Assembly (NCBI GenBank): GCA_946480525.1
Contig: CAMLLA010000250.1
Span: 1-6,349, forward strand
Source of the DNA: an uncultured Asticcacaulis sp.
GTDB lineage: Bacteria > Pseudomonadota > Alphaproteobacteria > Caulobacterales > Caulobacteraceae
Direction: 5' to 3'
Length of the DNA stretch: 6,349 nucleotides
The position numbers and the translations under genes are program-made. This document shows positions 1-4,471 of this stretch, in pieces; positions within the stretch are counted from its first letter, which is position 1; every line of letters begins with the position of its first letter. The notes under the pieces were generated by a model, which saw nothing but the letters and a program-made list of their open reading frames with translations, did no database searches and had not been told where the DNA came from.

Positions 1-784
1 CGCCATCCTCCAGGATCTCGATCTGGCGGCGCGCCTCGTACTCGATGGCCTGCTGCATGAAGCGGAACGAGTTGACGTTCTTGATCTCGCAGCGCGTGCC
101 CAATGGCTCGCCCGGACGGCGGACGGAGACGTTGCAGTCGGCGCGCATATTGCCCTTTTCCATGTCGCCGTCGCAGGTGCCGAGATAGACCAGGATGGTA
201 CGCAGCTTCTTGAAATAGGCCACCGCCTCGTCCGACGAGCGGATGTCGGGCTTGGAGACGATTTCCATCAAGGCGGTGCCGGCGCGGTTCAGGTCGACAT
301 AGGTGGCGTTGGGGTCAAGGTCGTGGATCGACTTGCCGGCGTCCTGTTCAAGGTGCAGGCGCTCAATGCGCACGACGATGGGTGGGGCGTCCTTGTCGGC
401 TTCGACCAGCACCTCGCCCTCACCCACGATCGGGTGATAGAGCTGCGAGATCTGATAGCCCTGCGGCAGGTCGGGATAGAAGTAGTTCTTGCGGTCGAAG
501 CGCGAGAAGCGGTTGATCTGCGCTTTCAATCCAAGACCGGTCTTGACCGCCTGCTCGACGCAGAAACGGTTCAGCACGGGCAGCATGCCGGGCATGGCGG
601 CGTCGACGAGCGAGACCTGCTCGTTCGGGCCTGCGCCAAAGCCGACCTTGGCGCCTGAAAACAGCTTGGTGTTGGAAGCGACCTGGGCGTGGACTTCCAG
701 CCCGATGATCAGCTCCCACGGCCCGGTCCGACCCTGGATGAATTTGGAGGGGTCGGCGGGGCGAATATCGAGATCGTTTGTCAT
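1..784 (-). CDS. gatB: Asp/Glu-tRNA amidotransferase subunit B, N-terminal part (cut by window edge)
   Basis: GatB is the tRNA-binding, kinase-like subunit of the cytoplasmic GatCAB complex, which converts Glu-tRNA(Gln) and/or Asp-tRNA(Asn) to the amidated forms using ammonia made by GatA. The visible 261 residues carry the family hallmarks in order: [12 protein letters not shown] (23-34), [14 protein letters not shown] (101-114), HLEQDAGK (144-151), [20 protein letters not shown] (164-183) and [20 protein letters not shown] (200-219). E30, H32, E146 and E174 fall in the motifs that hold the metal and phosphorylation site in characterised GatB proteins. The family is usually about 480-500 residues, so roughly the C-terminal half, including the YqeY-like tail domain, lies left of base 1. 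The start is the ATG at 784-782: the family's N-terminal block begins 22 residues later and no better start is visible upstream. No strong Shine-Dalgarno is seen (TTCCT directly precedes ATG). gatA and gatC are not in the window. Confidence 0.97.
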   Translation of the reverse strand, partial: MTNDLDIRPADPSKFIQGRTGPWELIIGLEVHAQVASNTKLFSGAKVGFGAGPNEQVSLVDAAMPGMLPVLNRFCVEQAVKTGLGLKAQINRFSRFDRKNYFYPDLPQGYQISQLYHPIVGEGEVLVEADKDAPPIVVRIERLHLEQDAGKSIHDLDPNATYVDLNRAGTALMEIVSKPDIRSSDEAVAYFKKLRTILVYLGTCDGDMEKGNMRADCNVSVRRPGEPLGTRCEIKNVNSFRFMQQAIEYEARRQIEILEDG

Positions 785-838
785 AGGAAGGGATATAGCG
801 GGAAAGGGGGAGTGGTGTGAAGGGGCTTATCAAGACTT

Positions 839-846
839 AAATTAAG
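839..846 (+). repeat. Left copy of 8-bp direct repeat flanking the islet
   Basis: AAATTAAG matches 2389-2396 exactly and marks the left change from GC-rich gatB leader to AT-rich islet. It could be a target-site duplication, but an 8-bp AT-rich match can arise by chance. Confidence 0.45.
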
Positions 847-853
847 GGTTAGC

Positions 854-864
854 TTAATAGGGAG
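854..864 (+). repeat. Left arm of islet inverted repeat
   Basis: TTAATAGGGAG pairs with the reverse complement of 2370-2380 at 10 of 11 positions. It lies 20 bases upstream of the first islet gene. Its AGGGAG core resembles a ribosome binding site but no in-frame start codon follows at usable distance. Confidence 0.45.
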
Positions 865-884
865 ATTCTTGCGAGCGTCGGAGC

Positions 885-1712
885 ATGAAGCTGAGCCATA
901 TCAATAGCAACAGTGTCAGAGCACTTGCCGAGGTAGTTAGTCTGGACGTTTGGCGGACAGCAGTTGGCAAGGATTCTGGCAAGTTTAAACTACACGCCGA
1001 CGTCGTTTTTCGAGAAGGAAGACTTGGCGCAGAACTTGAGTCGCAAGTCCGTTTTCGCTTGGCATTAAGACGCGCAGAATTAGTAGTTATAATTCCAAAA
1101 ACTGAACCACTTTCAGTCGATCCATCCACTGTTTCTAGAGATACACCCAATCTCTCTGTCCACTCGACCTCGACGCATTCGGTAAAAAATAATACCGGCA
1201 TATTATCAAGTGCATCAATGGGCATTTCTTCGAAAGGAATTTCAGCTGGAATTGCTGGAAAAGCCAAAGCTAGCAAGAAGGTTGACAATACTAAAGTAGA
1301 CAAGAAAACTGAAAAGCATAACAGTTTTAAGATCATTCAAAGTCAAAATCAAAATCAAGACTATCGATGGGAACTTCTGCCTAGTGTAGATGAGAAATTA
1401 TTCGGCCACCCGTGGGACGCAAAGACCGAACCACGAATGACCCTATTTGATCAGAGGCGCGACAAATTAAAAGGCTTGCCGCCTGTCGCAGTAGTTGAAG
1501 TGAGGTGTCTTCGAGAAGATCTTATTATAAGTGACATCAAGCTCAAAAATAATGATATATGGGAAAAGCTAACACAATCAGCAGGCTTCAGAAACAAAGA
1601 AGTTGCAGTAGAAGCTTACATCAGAAATAGGCTTCAAGCCGAAGGTTTACAGTATGGCAATCTATCAGATGCGTTCAGCCCAATAGTATTAGCTAGCAGC
1701 CATTCTATGTAA
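885..1712 (+). CDS. Unknown islet protein A, 275 aa, with disordered central linker
   Basis: I do not recognise this protein. It appears to have three parts. Residues 1-72 look compact and beta-rich, with alternating strands around KFKLHADVVF (33-42) and a basic segment at about 55-63 leading into the strand LVVIIP. Residues 73-158 are a Ser/Thr/Lys-rich, probably disordered linker ending in SQNQNQ. Residues 159-275 look folded again, with a strand-like VAVVEVRCL (201-209), then IISDIKL and a helical segment RNKEVAVEAYIRNRLQAEGL (236-255). There is no signal peptide, membrane segment or obvious nuclease, ATPase or HTH motif. ATG 885 is the first start after an in-frame TAG at 858-860; CGGAG sits only one base before it, so initiation may be weak. 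The next gene begins one base after its stop, which points to co-translation and a partner function. G+C falls along the gene, and codon use is unlike the host genes. Confidence 0.8.
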   Translation: MKLSHINSNSVRALAEVVSLDVWRTAVGKDSGKFKLHADVVFREGRLGAELESQVRFRLALRRAELVVIIPKTEPLSVDPSTVSRDTPNLSVHSTSTHSVKNNTGILSSASMGISSKGISAGIAGKAKASKKVDNTKVDKKTEKHNSFKIIQSQNQNQDYRWELLPSVDEKLFGHPWDAKTEPRMTLFDQRRDKLKGLPPVAVVEVRCLREDLIISDIKLKNNDIWEKLTQSAGFRNKEVAVEAYIRNRLQAEGLQYGNLSDAFSPIVLASSHSM

Positions 1713-1713
1713 C

Positions 1714-2364
1714 ATGCAACACTGGTCATATACAATAATAAAAATACTTGAAGCGGACACAATAAACCTTAGAGACCTTGCAGTTATTGCTGGAGGAAAT
1801 CCAATCGATTTCTACGTCGGCACGTCCATAAATGGAGTGGATGTCACTAATCAAGACTTGCGTGGAATGAAATTCACTCATGTAGACACTTCTAAGATAC
1901 ATAAAAACAACAACACTATATTTGACCCAGATGCAATACCTGAAAATGATTCAGTAATAATAGAAAAACTAAAAGCGATAAAATTACGTTCTCACCATGA
2001 AGAACGCTTGGCTATGATTATGGAACTCGTCTTGTCAAATCCTCAAAAAACCGAACTTATTGAAAAAACATATACAGATAGATCATCTATCGCCAGGAAT
2101 ATGATATCTTCTTTTATATTGTCTGTAAAAATGTATAAAAAGCATAGAGAATCCCACATAAACTTAATAACATCTTCTTTTGTTCACAAAAATCTGATGA
2201 AGAAATACCAATTTAATACAGAAAGGTATGCAATTTATATAGCAAAATATCTTGGCCACATTCCAGAAATTGAGAAGACTATAAAGGACAATATTATGAG
2301 GGGATTACTCTCCGTTGAGGGGCGCAGGGAAGTTTTGAATTTGCTTGATAACAAGAACAAATAA
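1714..2364 (+). CDS. Unknown islet protein B, 216 aa, degenerate pentapeptide-like N-terminus plus helical C-terminus
   Basis: Residues 18-73 have the pattern of a short, degenerate pentapeptide-repeat-like module: NLRDLAVIAGGNPIDFYVGT, then spaced hydrophobics through GVDVTNQDLRGMKF and a closing TIFDPD. In my recollection, similar modules (LxDLAxxAGGxPxxFxGxxLxGxDLxxQDLRGxxF) occur at the N-terminus of accessory and effector-type proteins in alphaproteobacteria; this is family memory, not a search result. Residues 80-216 look almost entirely helical and basic, with no recognised enzyme motif, signal peptide or membrane span. The start ATG follows the TAA of the upstream gene by one base and no Shine-Dalgarno is visible, so translation probably depends on ribosomes finishing the first gene. 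Codons are strongly AT-biased (many ATA, AAA, AGA), a sign of horizontal transfer. It could also be the surviving N-terminal part of a longer effector, but the reading frame closes cleanly. Confidence 0.8.
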   Translation: MQHWSYTIIKILEADTINLRDLAVIAGGNPIDFYVGTSINGVDVTNQDLRGMKFTHVDTSKIHKNNNTIFDPDAIPENDSVIIEKLKAIKLRSHHEERLAMIMELVLSNPQKTELIEKTYTDRSSIARNMISSFILSVKMYKKHRESHINLITSSFVHKNLMKKYQFNTERYAIYIAKYLGHIPEIEKTIKDNIMRGLLSVEGRREVLNLLDNKNK

Positions 2365-2369
2365 CTACC

Positions 2370-2380
2370 CTCCCTATGAA
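2370..2380 (-). repeat. Right arm of islet inverted repeat
   Basis: CTCCCTATGAA is the near-exact complement of 854-864 (10 of 11). It begins five bases after the stop of the second islet gene and ends eight bases before the right direct repeat. There is no T-run and no local stem, so it does not look like a terminator. Confidence 0.45.
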
Positions 2381-2388
2381 AGACGATC

Positions 2389-2396
2389 AAATTAAG
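2389..2396 (+). repeat. Right copy of 8-bp direct repeat flanking the islet
   Basis: AAATTAAG repeats 839-846. Its TTA at 2392-2394 is the complement of the TAA stop of the leftward small gene, so that gene would be intact whether or not the islet is present. Confidence 0.45.
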
Positions 2397-2622
2397 CCGC
2401 CTTCTCGTTCATCGCATCCAACAGTTTGAACACCGCGTCGTCGACGCTCAGGTCGGCGTATTTCGCTCGCGTAAGGATGCATTCGACAAAGTCCGCGGCC
2501 CGTTGCGCGTTTCGCGGCGTCCAGAAGTCGGTGAAGCGCGAGAGAAGGTCGGCCTTGGCCTCCACCACCGACAGGTCACCGGCGATGAAACGCTCGAGTA
2601 CACATCTGATCCAGTCTTGCAT
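2392..2622 (-). CDS. Small two-repeat helical protein, probable SOS (LexA-controlled) gene
   Basis: The product is 76 residues from ATG 2622 (78 from ATG 2628). I prefer 2622 because GAGG (2632-2635) stands eight bases before it but only two before the first ATG; an in-frame TAA at 2638-2640 excludes longer forms. I do not recognise the family. The protein is soluble, mixed charge and predicted helical. In the 78-residue numbering, segments 10-32 (VLERFIAGDLSVVEAKADLL...) and 51-73 (ILTRAKYADLSVDDAVFKLL...) align without gaps with 9 of 23 identities around a shared DLSV-x-x-A-x-x-x-LL, suggesting a duplicated helical hairpin. Third codon positions are GC-rich like the host and unlike the islet; the antisense frame is Arg/Ser-rich shadow. 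A LexA-type box overlaps its -10 region, implying induction by DNA damage. The role in the SOS response is not deducible. Confidence 0.75.
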   Translation of the reverse strand: MQDWIRCVLERFIAGDLSVVEAKADLLSRFTDFWTPRNAQRAADFVECILTRAKYADLSVDDAVFKLLDAMNEKAA

Positions 2623-2644
2623 GGTCATGCCCTCGGGTTATTTT

Positions 2645-2659
2645 GTTCACATTTTGTTC
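2645..2659 (-). promoter_or_regulatory. LexA (SOS) operator, GTTC-N7-GTTC
   Basis: The plus strand reads GTTC ACATTTT GTTC, equal to GAAC-N7-GAAC on the minus strand. Direct-repeat boxes of exactly this form are the LexA sites of alphaproteobacteria such as Caulobacter and Rhodobacter. The half-sites extend to a 9-bp direct repeat ATTTTGTTC (2640-2648 and 2651-2659) with an 11-bp period, about one helical turn. It overlaps the predicted -10 of the leftward small gene, a typical repressing position. Confidence 0.7.
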
Positions 2660-2679
2660 TTATTGTGAGCGAGAGTCAA
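2651..2679 (-). promoter_or_regulatory. Predicted promoter of the small SOS-type gene
   Basis: On the minus strand, a -35 box TTGACT (2679-2674) is followed after 17 bases by CAAAAT (2656-2651), matching 5 of 6 and 4 of 6 sigma-70 consensus positions. The start of transcription would be near 2644, giving a leader of about 20 bases before ATG 2622. The LexA-type box covers the -10. Confidence 0.55.
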
Positions 2680-2707
2680 GGAGACGCGCGTTAAAGGAAG
2701 AAAGATA

Positions 2708-2813
2708 CCCCACCACCATCTGCTGCGCAGATGGTCCCCCTCCCCAGCAAGCTGGGGAGGGGGACCGCACGAGTGAGCCATCGACAGATGGCGAATGAGA
2801 TGTGGTGGTGGGG
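2708..2813. repeat. Complex multi-arm palindromic intergenic element
   Basis: Outer arms CCCCACCACCA (2708-2718) and TGGTGGTGGGG (2803-2813) are perfect complements and enclose three further hairpins. These are CCATCTGC/GCAGATGG (2716-2723/2727-2734), a perfect 16-bp stem GGTCCCCCTCCCCAGC (2733-2748) with its complement at 2751-2766 around a two-base AA loop, and GCCATC/GATGGC (2777-2782/2787-2792). The whole can fold as a cruciform-like or cloverleaf shape. It resembles the dispersed GC-rich REP-type repeats I associate with Caulobacterales intergenic regions. It lies downstream of the 43-aa gene and upstream of the SOS-type promoter, both leftward, so it may insulate one transcript from the next. 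It has no T-run, so it is not a standard intrinsic terminator. Confidence 0.8.
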
Positions 2814-2837
2814 GTTCTTAGCCAGCAGCGGCGAAGC

Positions 2838-2969
2838 TTAAACCGGCTTCTTGATATTGTTCAGCGTCTGGGATTCGGACCGCGAGCCGACCTGGACGGT
2901 TTCGACCTTGATGGCGGACTTCTTCGGCTTGCGGATTTCTTTCGTGCTCTTCTTCTGACCTTTGGCCAT
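2838..2969 (-). CDS. Small basic protein, 43 aa (MAKGQKK family)
   Basis: The 43-residue product starts MAKGQKKSTKEIRKPKKSA and ends in IKKPV. From memory, a very similar MAKGQ-[KR]-x-[SN]-x-[KE] start followed by a KPKK patch occurs in many small uncharacterised proteobacterial proteins; no function is established to my knowledge. About a quarter of the residues are Lys or Arg, concentrated in the first 21, which suggests nucleic-acid or ribosome contact, though this is inference. It has no membrane segment or cysteine. The start is well supported: AGGAG lies seven bases upstream of ATG 2969. The palindromic element begins 25 bases after its stop. No clear promoter is seen, but a nested inverted repeat at 3009-3089 would lie in its leader if transcription begins beyond it. 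Confidence 0.85.
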   Translation of the reverse strand: MAKGQKKSTKEIRKPKKSAIKVETVQVGSRSESQTLNNIKKPV

Positions 2970-3008
2970 GATGTCGCTCCTGTTACCGATGAGTACAGGC
3001 TTATGACA

Positions 3009-3089
3009 GGTTTGCCGGAGATAAGCGCGTTAAATAACCATGCGATTCGAGGTCGTGCCAAAGCTCATCGCAATCCTGCCCGGCAAACC
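3009..3089. repeat. Nested inverted repeat in divergent intergenic region
   Basis: GGTTTGCCGG (3009-3018) and CCGGCAAACC (3080-3089) are perfect 10-bp complements 61 bases apart. Inside them TGCGAT-tc-GAG (3041-3051) pairs with CTC-ATCGCA (3064-3072). The structure could be a leader fold of the leftward 43-aa gene, a small RNA, or a pair of operator half-sites. No coding frame explains it. Confidence 0.5.
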
Positions 3090-3174
3090 GACTAAATTCG
3101 ATCAAATATAATCATTTTCAATCTGAAATCTCTTTTCCTCGCCGGTCGCCTGGCCTACAGATCAGATCGAGCCG

Positions 3175-3204
3175 TTTACAAAATTTAATTTGTCTGACAA
3201 TACT
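3175..3204 (+). promoter_or_regulatory. Predicted promoter of the lectin gene
   Basis: TTTACA (3175-3180) and AATACT (3199-3204) are 18 bases apart and match the sigma-70 boxes at 5 of 6 and 4 of 6 positions. The transcript would have a leader of about 38 bases with a good ribosome site. A perfect TATAAT at 3107-3112 further upstream lacks a recognisable -35 and is a weaker alternative. Confidence 0.4.
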
Positions 3205-3249
3205 GCCTCAAACGGGTCAAAAAGGCCCATCCAAGCAGGGAGCAATACC

Positions 3250-4461
3250 ATGTCCATCCGTGTCTCGGGCGCTTTTGCCGCCGTCAGCCTGATCGCCCTC
3301 GCCTCCGCATTTGGCGCCAATGCCCAGACCGCGCCCCAGCCGCCGGTCACCCAGCTGTCGATCGGCACCAAGTTCGTCGAAGGCTTCTGCGCCGACGTCC
3401 GCCAGGCCGATGGCCAGGTCGTCATCAACAAGTGCAATGCCCAGCCGTCCCAGGCGATCAATTACGACGACACGACCGGTCAAATCCTCCAGGGCGACAA
3501 GTGCGTCGCAGCGCCCGTCAAAGGCCAGCCACTGTCCTTGCGCACCTGCACCAAGGCCAAGGACGAGTTGTGGACGTTCGAAGCCAACGGCACGCTCAAG
3601 ACCGACTCAGGCCTGTGCGCCGATATCCTGAACTTCCAGCGCGATCCGGGAACCGCCGTCATCGCCTGGGACTGCACCGGCGCCGACAACCAGAAATTCT
3701 TCCTGACCAATATCCGCAAGGCGGCGTCCTCAGGCACATCGCCGGAAGCCTCGGTCGAGCCGATCAAGGGCCAGCCCGTCATCGCCTCCTACTTCCTGCA
3801 GGGTCGTTGCCTGGCGACGTCGGCCAAGGGGGACCTGACGATCGAGAACTGTAACCGCCAGGCCGAACAGGCGCTCAGCTTCGCCAGCGACAACTCCGGC
3901 GCCATCGTCCAGGGCGGCAAGTGCCTGGGTTCGGCCGTCAAGGGCGAAGCCCTGGTGGTGGGCGCCTGCACCAAGAAGCCCGAGCAGGACTGGGCCTTCA
4001 CCGAGGACGGCACTCTGCGCAACCGCGCCGGCCTGTGCGCCGACATCCTGGCGTTCGGCACCCGCGTCGGCACGCCGGTCATCGCCTGGGACTGCACCGC
4101 GACCGACAACCAGAAATTCTACCCGGCCATCGCCGCGCAATCCGGCACGGCGACGCTGGGGGCCCAGCTGGCCGGTGCGCTCAAGAGTTCAAATGTCACG
4201 ACCCTGTCGGTCATCGCCGGCTATTCGCCGTTCAATGTCACGGGTTCGGGCGGCACCGCCCTGGGGTCGAACGAGACGCATCACATCACCGGCGGCATGA
4301 ATGACACGGTCGTCTTCGGCGGCGCCGGCGTGCTGACGGTGCGCTTCCTCAACGGCCTGGCCAATGACGCCATCAAGACGCAGGCGGGCAAGGTCAGCCT
4401 TCTGCCCGCCGACTGGTCGTTTTTCTCCGGCAAGACCGCCGGTACCATGAAGCTGAAATAA
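3250..4461 (+). CDS. Exported protein with two ricin-type (R-type) lectin domains
   Basis: The 403-residue product begins with a signal peptide: MSIR, a hydrophobic core to about residue 20, and ANA|Q cleavage after 25. It is therefore periplasmic, secreted or surface-associated. Two ricin-type beta-trefoil units follow, about 41-152 and 181-292, each with six cysteines (47, 62, 85, 100, 123, 142 and 187, 201, 225, 240, 263, 282), likely three disulfides per unit. QxW-type positions appear as DELW (105-108), NQKF (147-150), EQDW (245-248) and NQKF (287-290). The third lobe of each unit keeps Cys-Ala-Asp and Asn-Gln, the usual sugar-binding pattern, while the other lobes are degraded. Residues 295-403 are Gly/Thr/Ala-rich, cysteine-free and not recognised. 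I set the start at 3250 rather than 3190: GGGAG lies seven bases upstream, the signal peptide begins there, and the predicted transcript starts after 3190. The ligand is unknown; no catalytic domain is visible. Confidence 0.9.
   Translation: MSIRVSGAFAAVSLIALASAFGANAQTAPQPPVTQLSIGTKFVEGFCADVRQADGQVVINKCNAQPSQAINYDDTTGQILQGDKCVAAPVKGQPLSLRTCTKAKDELWTFEANGTLKTDSGLCADILNFQRDPGTAVIAWDCTGADNQKFFLTNIRKAASSGTSPEASVEPIKGQPVIASYFLQGRCLATSAKGDLTIENCNRQAEQALSFASDNSGAIVQGGKCLGSAVKGEALVVGACTKKPEQDWAFTEDGTLRNRAGLCADILAFGTRVGTPVIAWDCTATDNQKFYPAIAAQSGTATLGAQLAGALKSSNVTTLSVIAGYSPFNVTGSGGTALGSNETHHITGGMNDTVVFGGAGVLTVRFLNGLANDAIKTQAGKVSLLPADWSFFSGKTAGTMKLK
3370..4125 (+). repeat. Tandem 420-bp duplication inside the lectin gene
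   Basis: The two trefoil units (about 3370-3705 and 3790-4125) are offset by exactly 420 bases, or 140 codons. Near-identical DNA blocks include GCCTGTGCGCCGA at 3611 and 4031 and the segment from GTCATCGCCTGGGACTGCAC at 3658 and 4078 through CAGAAATTCT. Five of six cysteine pairs keep the 140-residue offset; the second pair differs by one residue. Confidence 0.8.
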
Positions 4462-4471
4462 GGTTGGGAAC

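Larger units (their letters stand above)
785..884. promoter_or_regulatory. Divergent intergenic region between gatB and the islet gene
   Basis: These 100 bases must hold the start signals of gatB (leftward) and of the islet gene at 885 (rightward). An AT-rich core at 830-860 includes the 11-bp perfect palindrome CTTAA-A-TTAAG (836-846) and several TTAA words. No convincing -35/-10 pair can be assigned on either strand. The left end of the candidate inserted unit falls at 839-846, so the gatB leader may have been altered by the insertion. Confidence 0.4.
839..2396 (+). mobile_element. Candidate cargo-only inserted unit with two unknown genes
   Basis: This AT-rich stretch is bounded by the 8-bp direct repeat AAATTAAG at 839-846 and 2389-2396. 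Just inside lies an inverted repeat, TTAATAGGGAG at 854-864 and its complement CTCCCTATGAA at 2370-2380 (10 of 11 positions match). The repeats tightly bracket two plus-strand genes, 885-1712 and 1714-2364. Hand counts of single 60-base rows give about 52% G+C at 901-960, 37% at 1081-1140, 30% at 1921-1980 and 33% at 2041-2100, against 73% at 3301-3360 in a host gene. No transposase, integrase or recombinase is present, so movement would need to be in trans. The inverted repeats sit 7 and 8 bases inside the direct repeats rather than at the very ends, which is unlike a classical insertion sequence. Foreign origin of the genes is well supported by composition; the exact boundaries are inference. 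Confidence 0.5.

Noticed and set aside
323..845. Open frames on the plus strand and in another minus frame across gatB
   Set aside because: They are shadows of the GatB frame, which carries all family motifs; their products are Arg/Ser/Pro-rich without recognisable features.
837..857. CtrA-like TTAA-spacer-TTAA motif near the islet's left edge
   Set aside because: The spacings between TTAA words are 8 or 13 bases rather than the 7 required for a CtrA box.
854..1336. Minus-strand open frame of 160 residues opposite islet gene A
   Set aside because: It has a hydrophobic N-terminus that resembles a signal peptide, but it overlaps the left inverted repeat, runs opposite the better plus frame and shows low-complexity Ser/Leu composition. 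I judge it a shadow.
1343..1358. Hexamer microrepeat TCAAAA in gene A as a phase-variation tract
   Set aside because: There are fewer than three copies and a six-base unit would keep the reading frame, so on/off switching is not expected.
2426..2694. Plus-strand frames opposite the small SOS-type gene
   Set aside because: No ribosome site, Arg/Ser-rich products, and they run through the promoter and LexA box of the minus gene.
2733..2766. 16-bp hairpin as an intrinsic terminator
   Set aside because: No T-run follows on either strand; it is better explained as part of the larger palindromic element.
2802..3095. Plus-strand frame of 97 residues, and minus frame 2861-3061
   Set aside because: Both overlap the 43-aa gene, which has a strong ribosome site and recognisable N-terminus; the plus frame also starts inside the palindromic element.
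3190..3249. N-terminal extension of the lectin protein to ATG 3190
   Set aside because: The ribosome site and signal peptide both point to ATG 3250, and the predicted promoter overlaps the extension.
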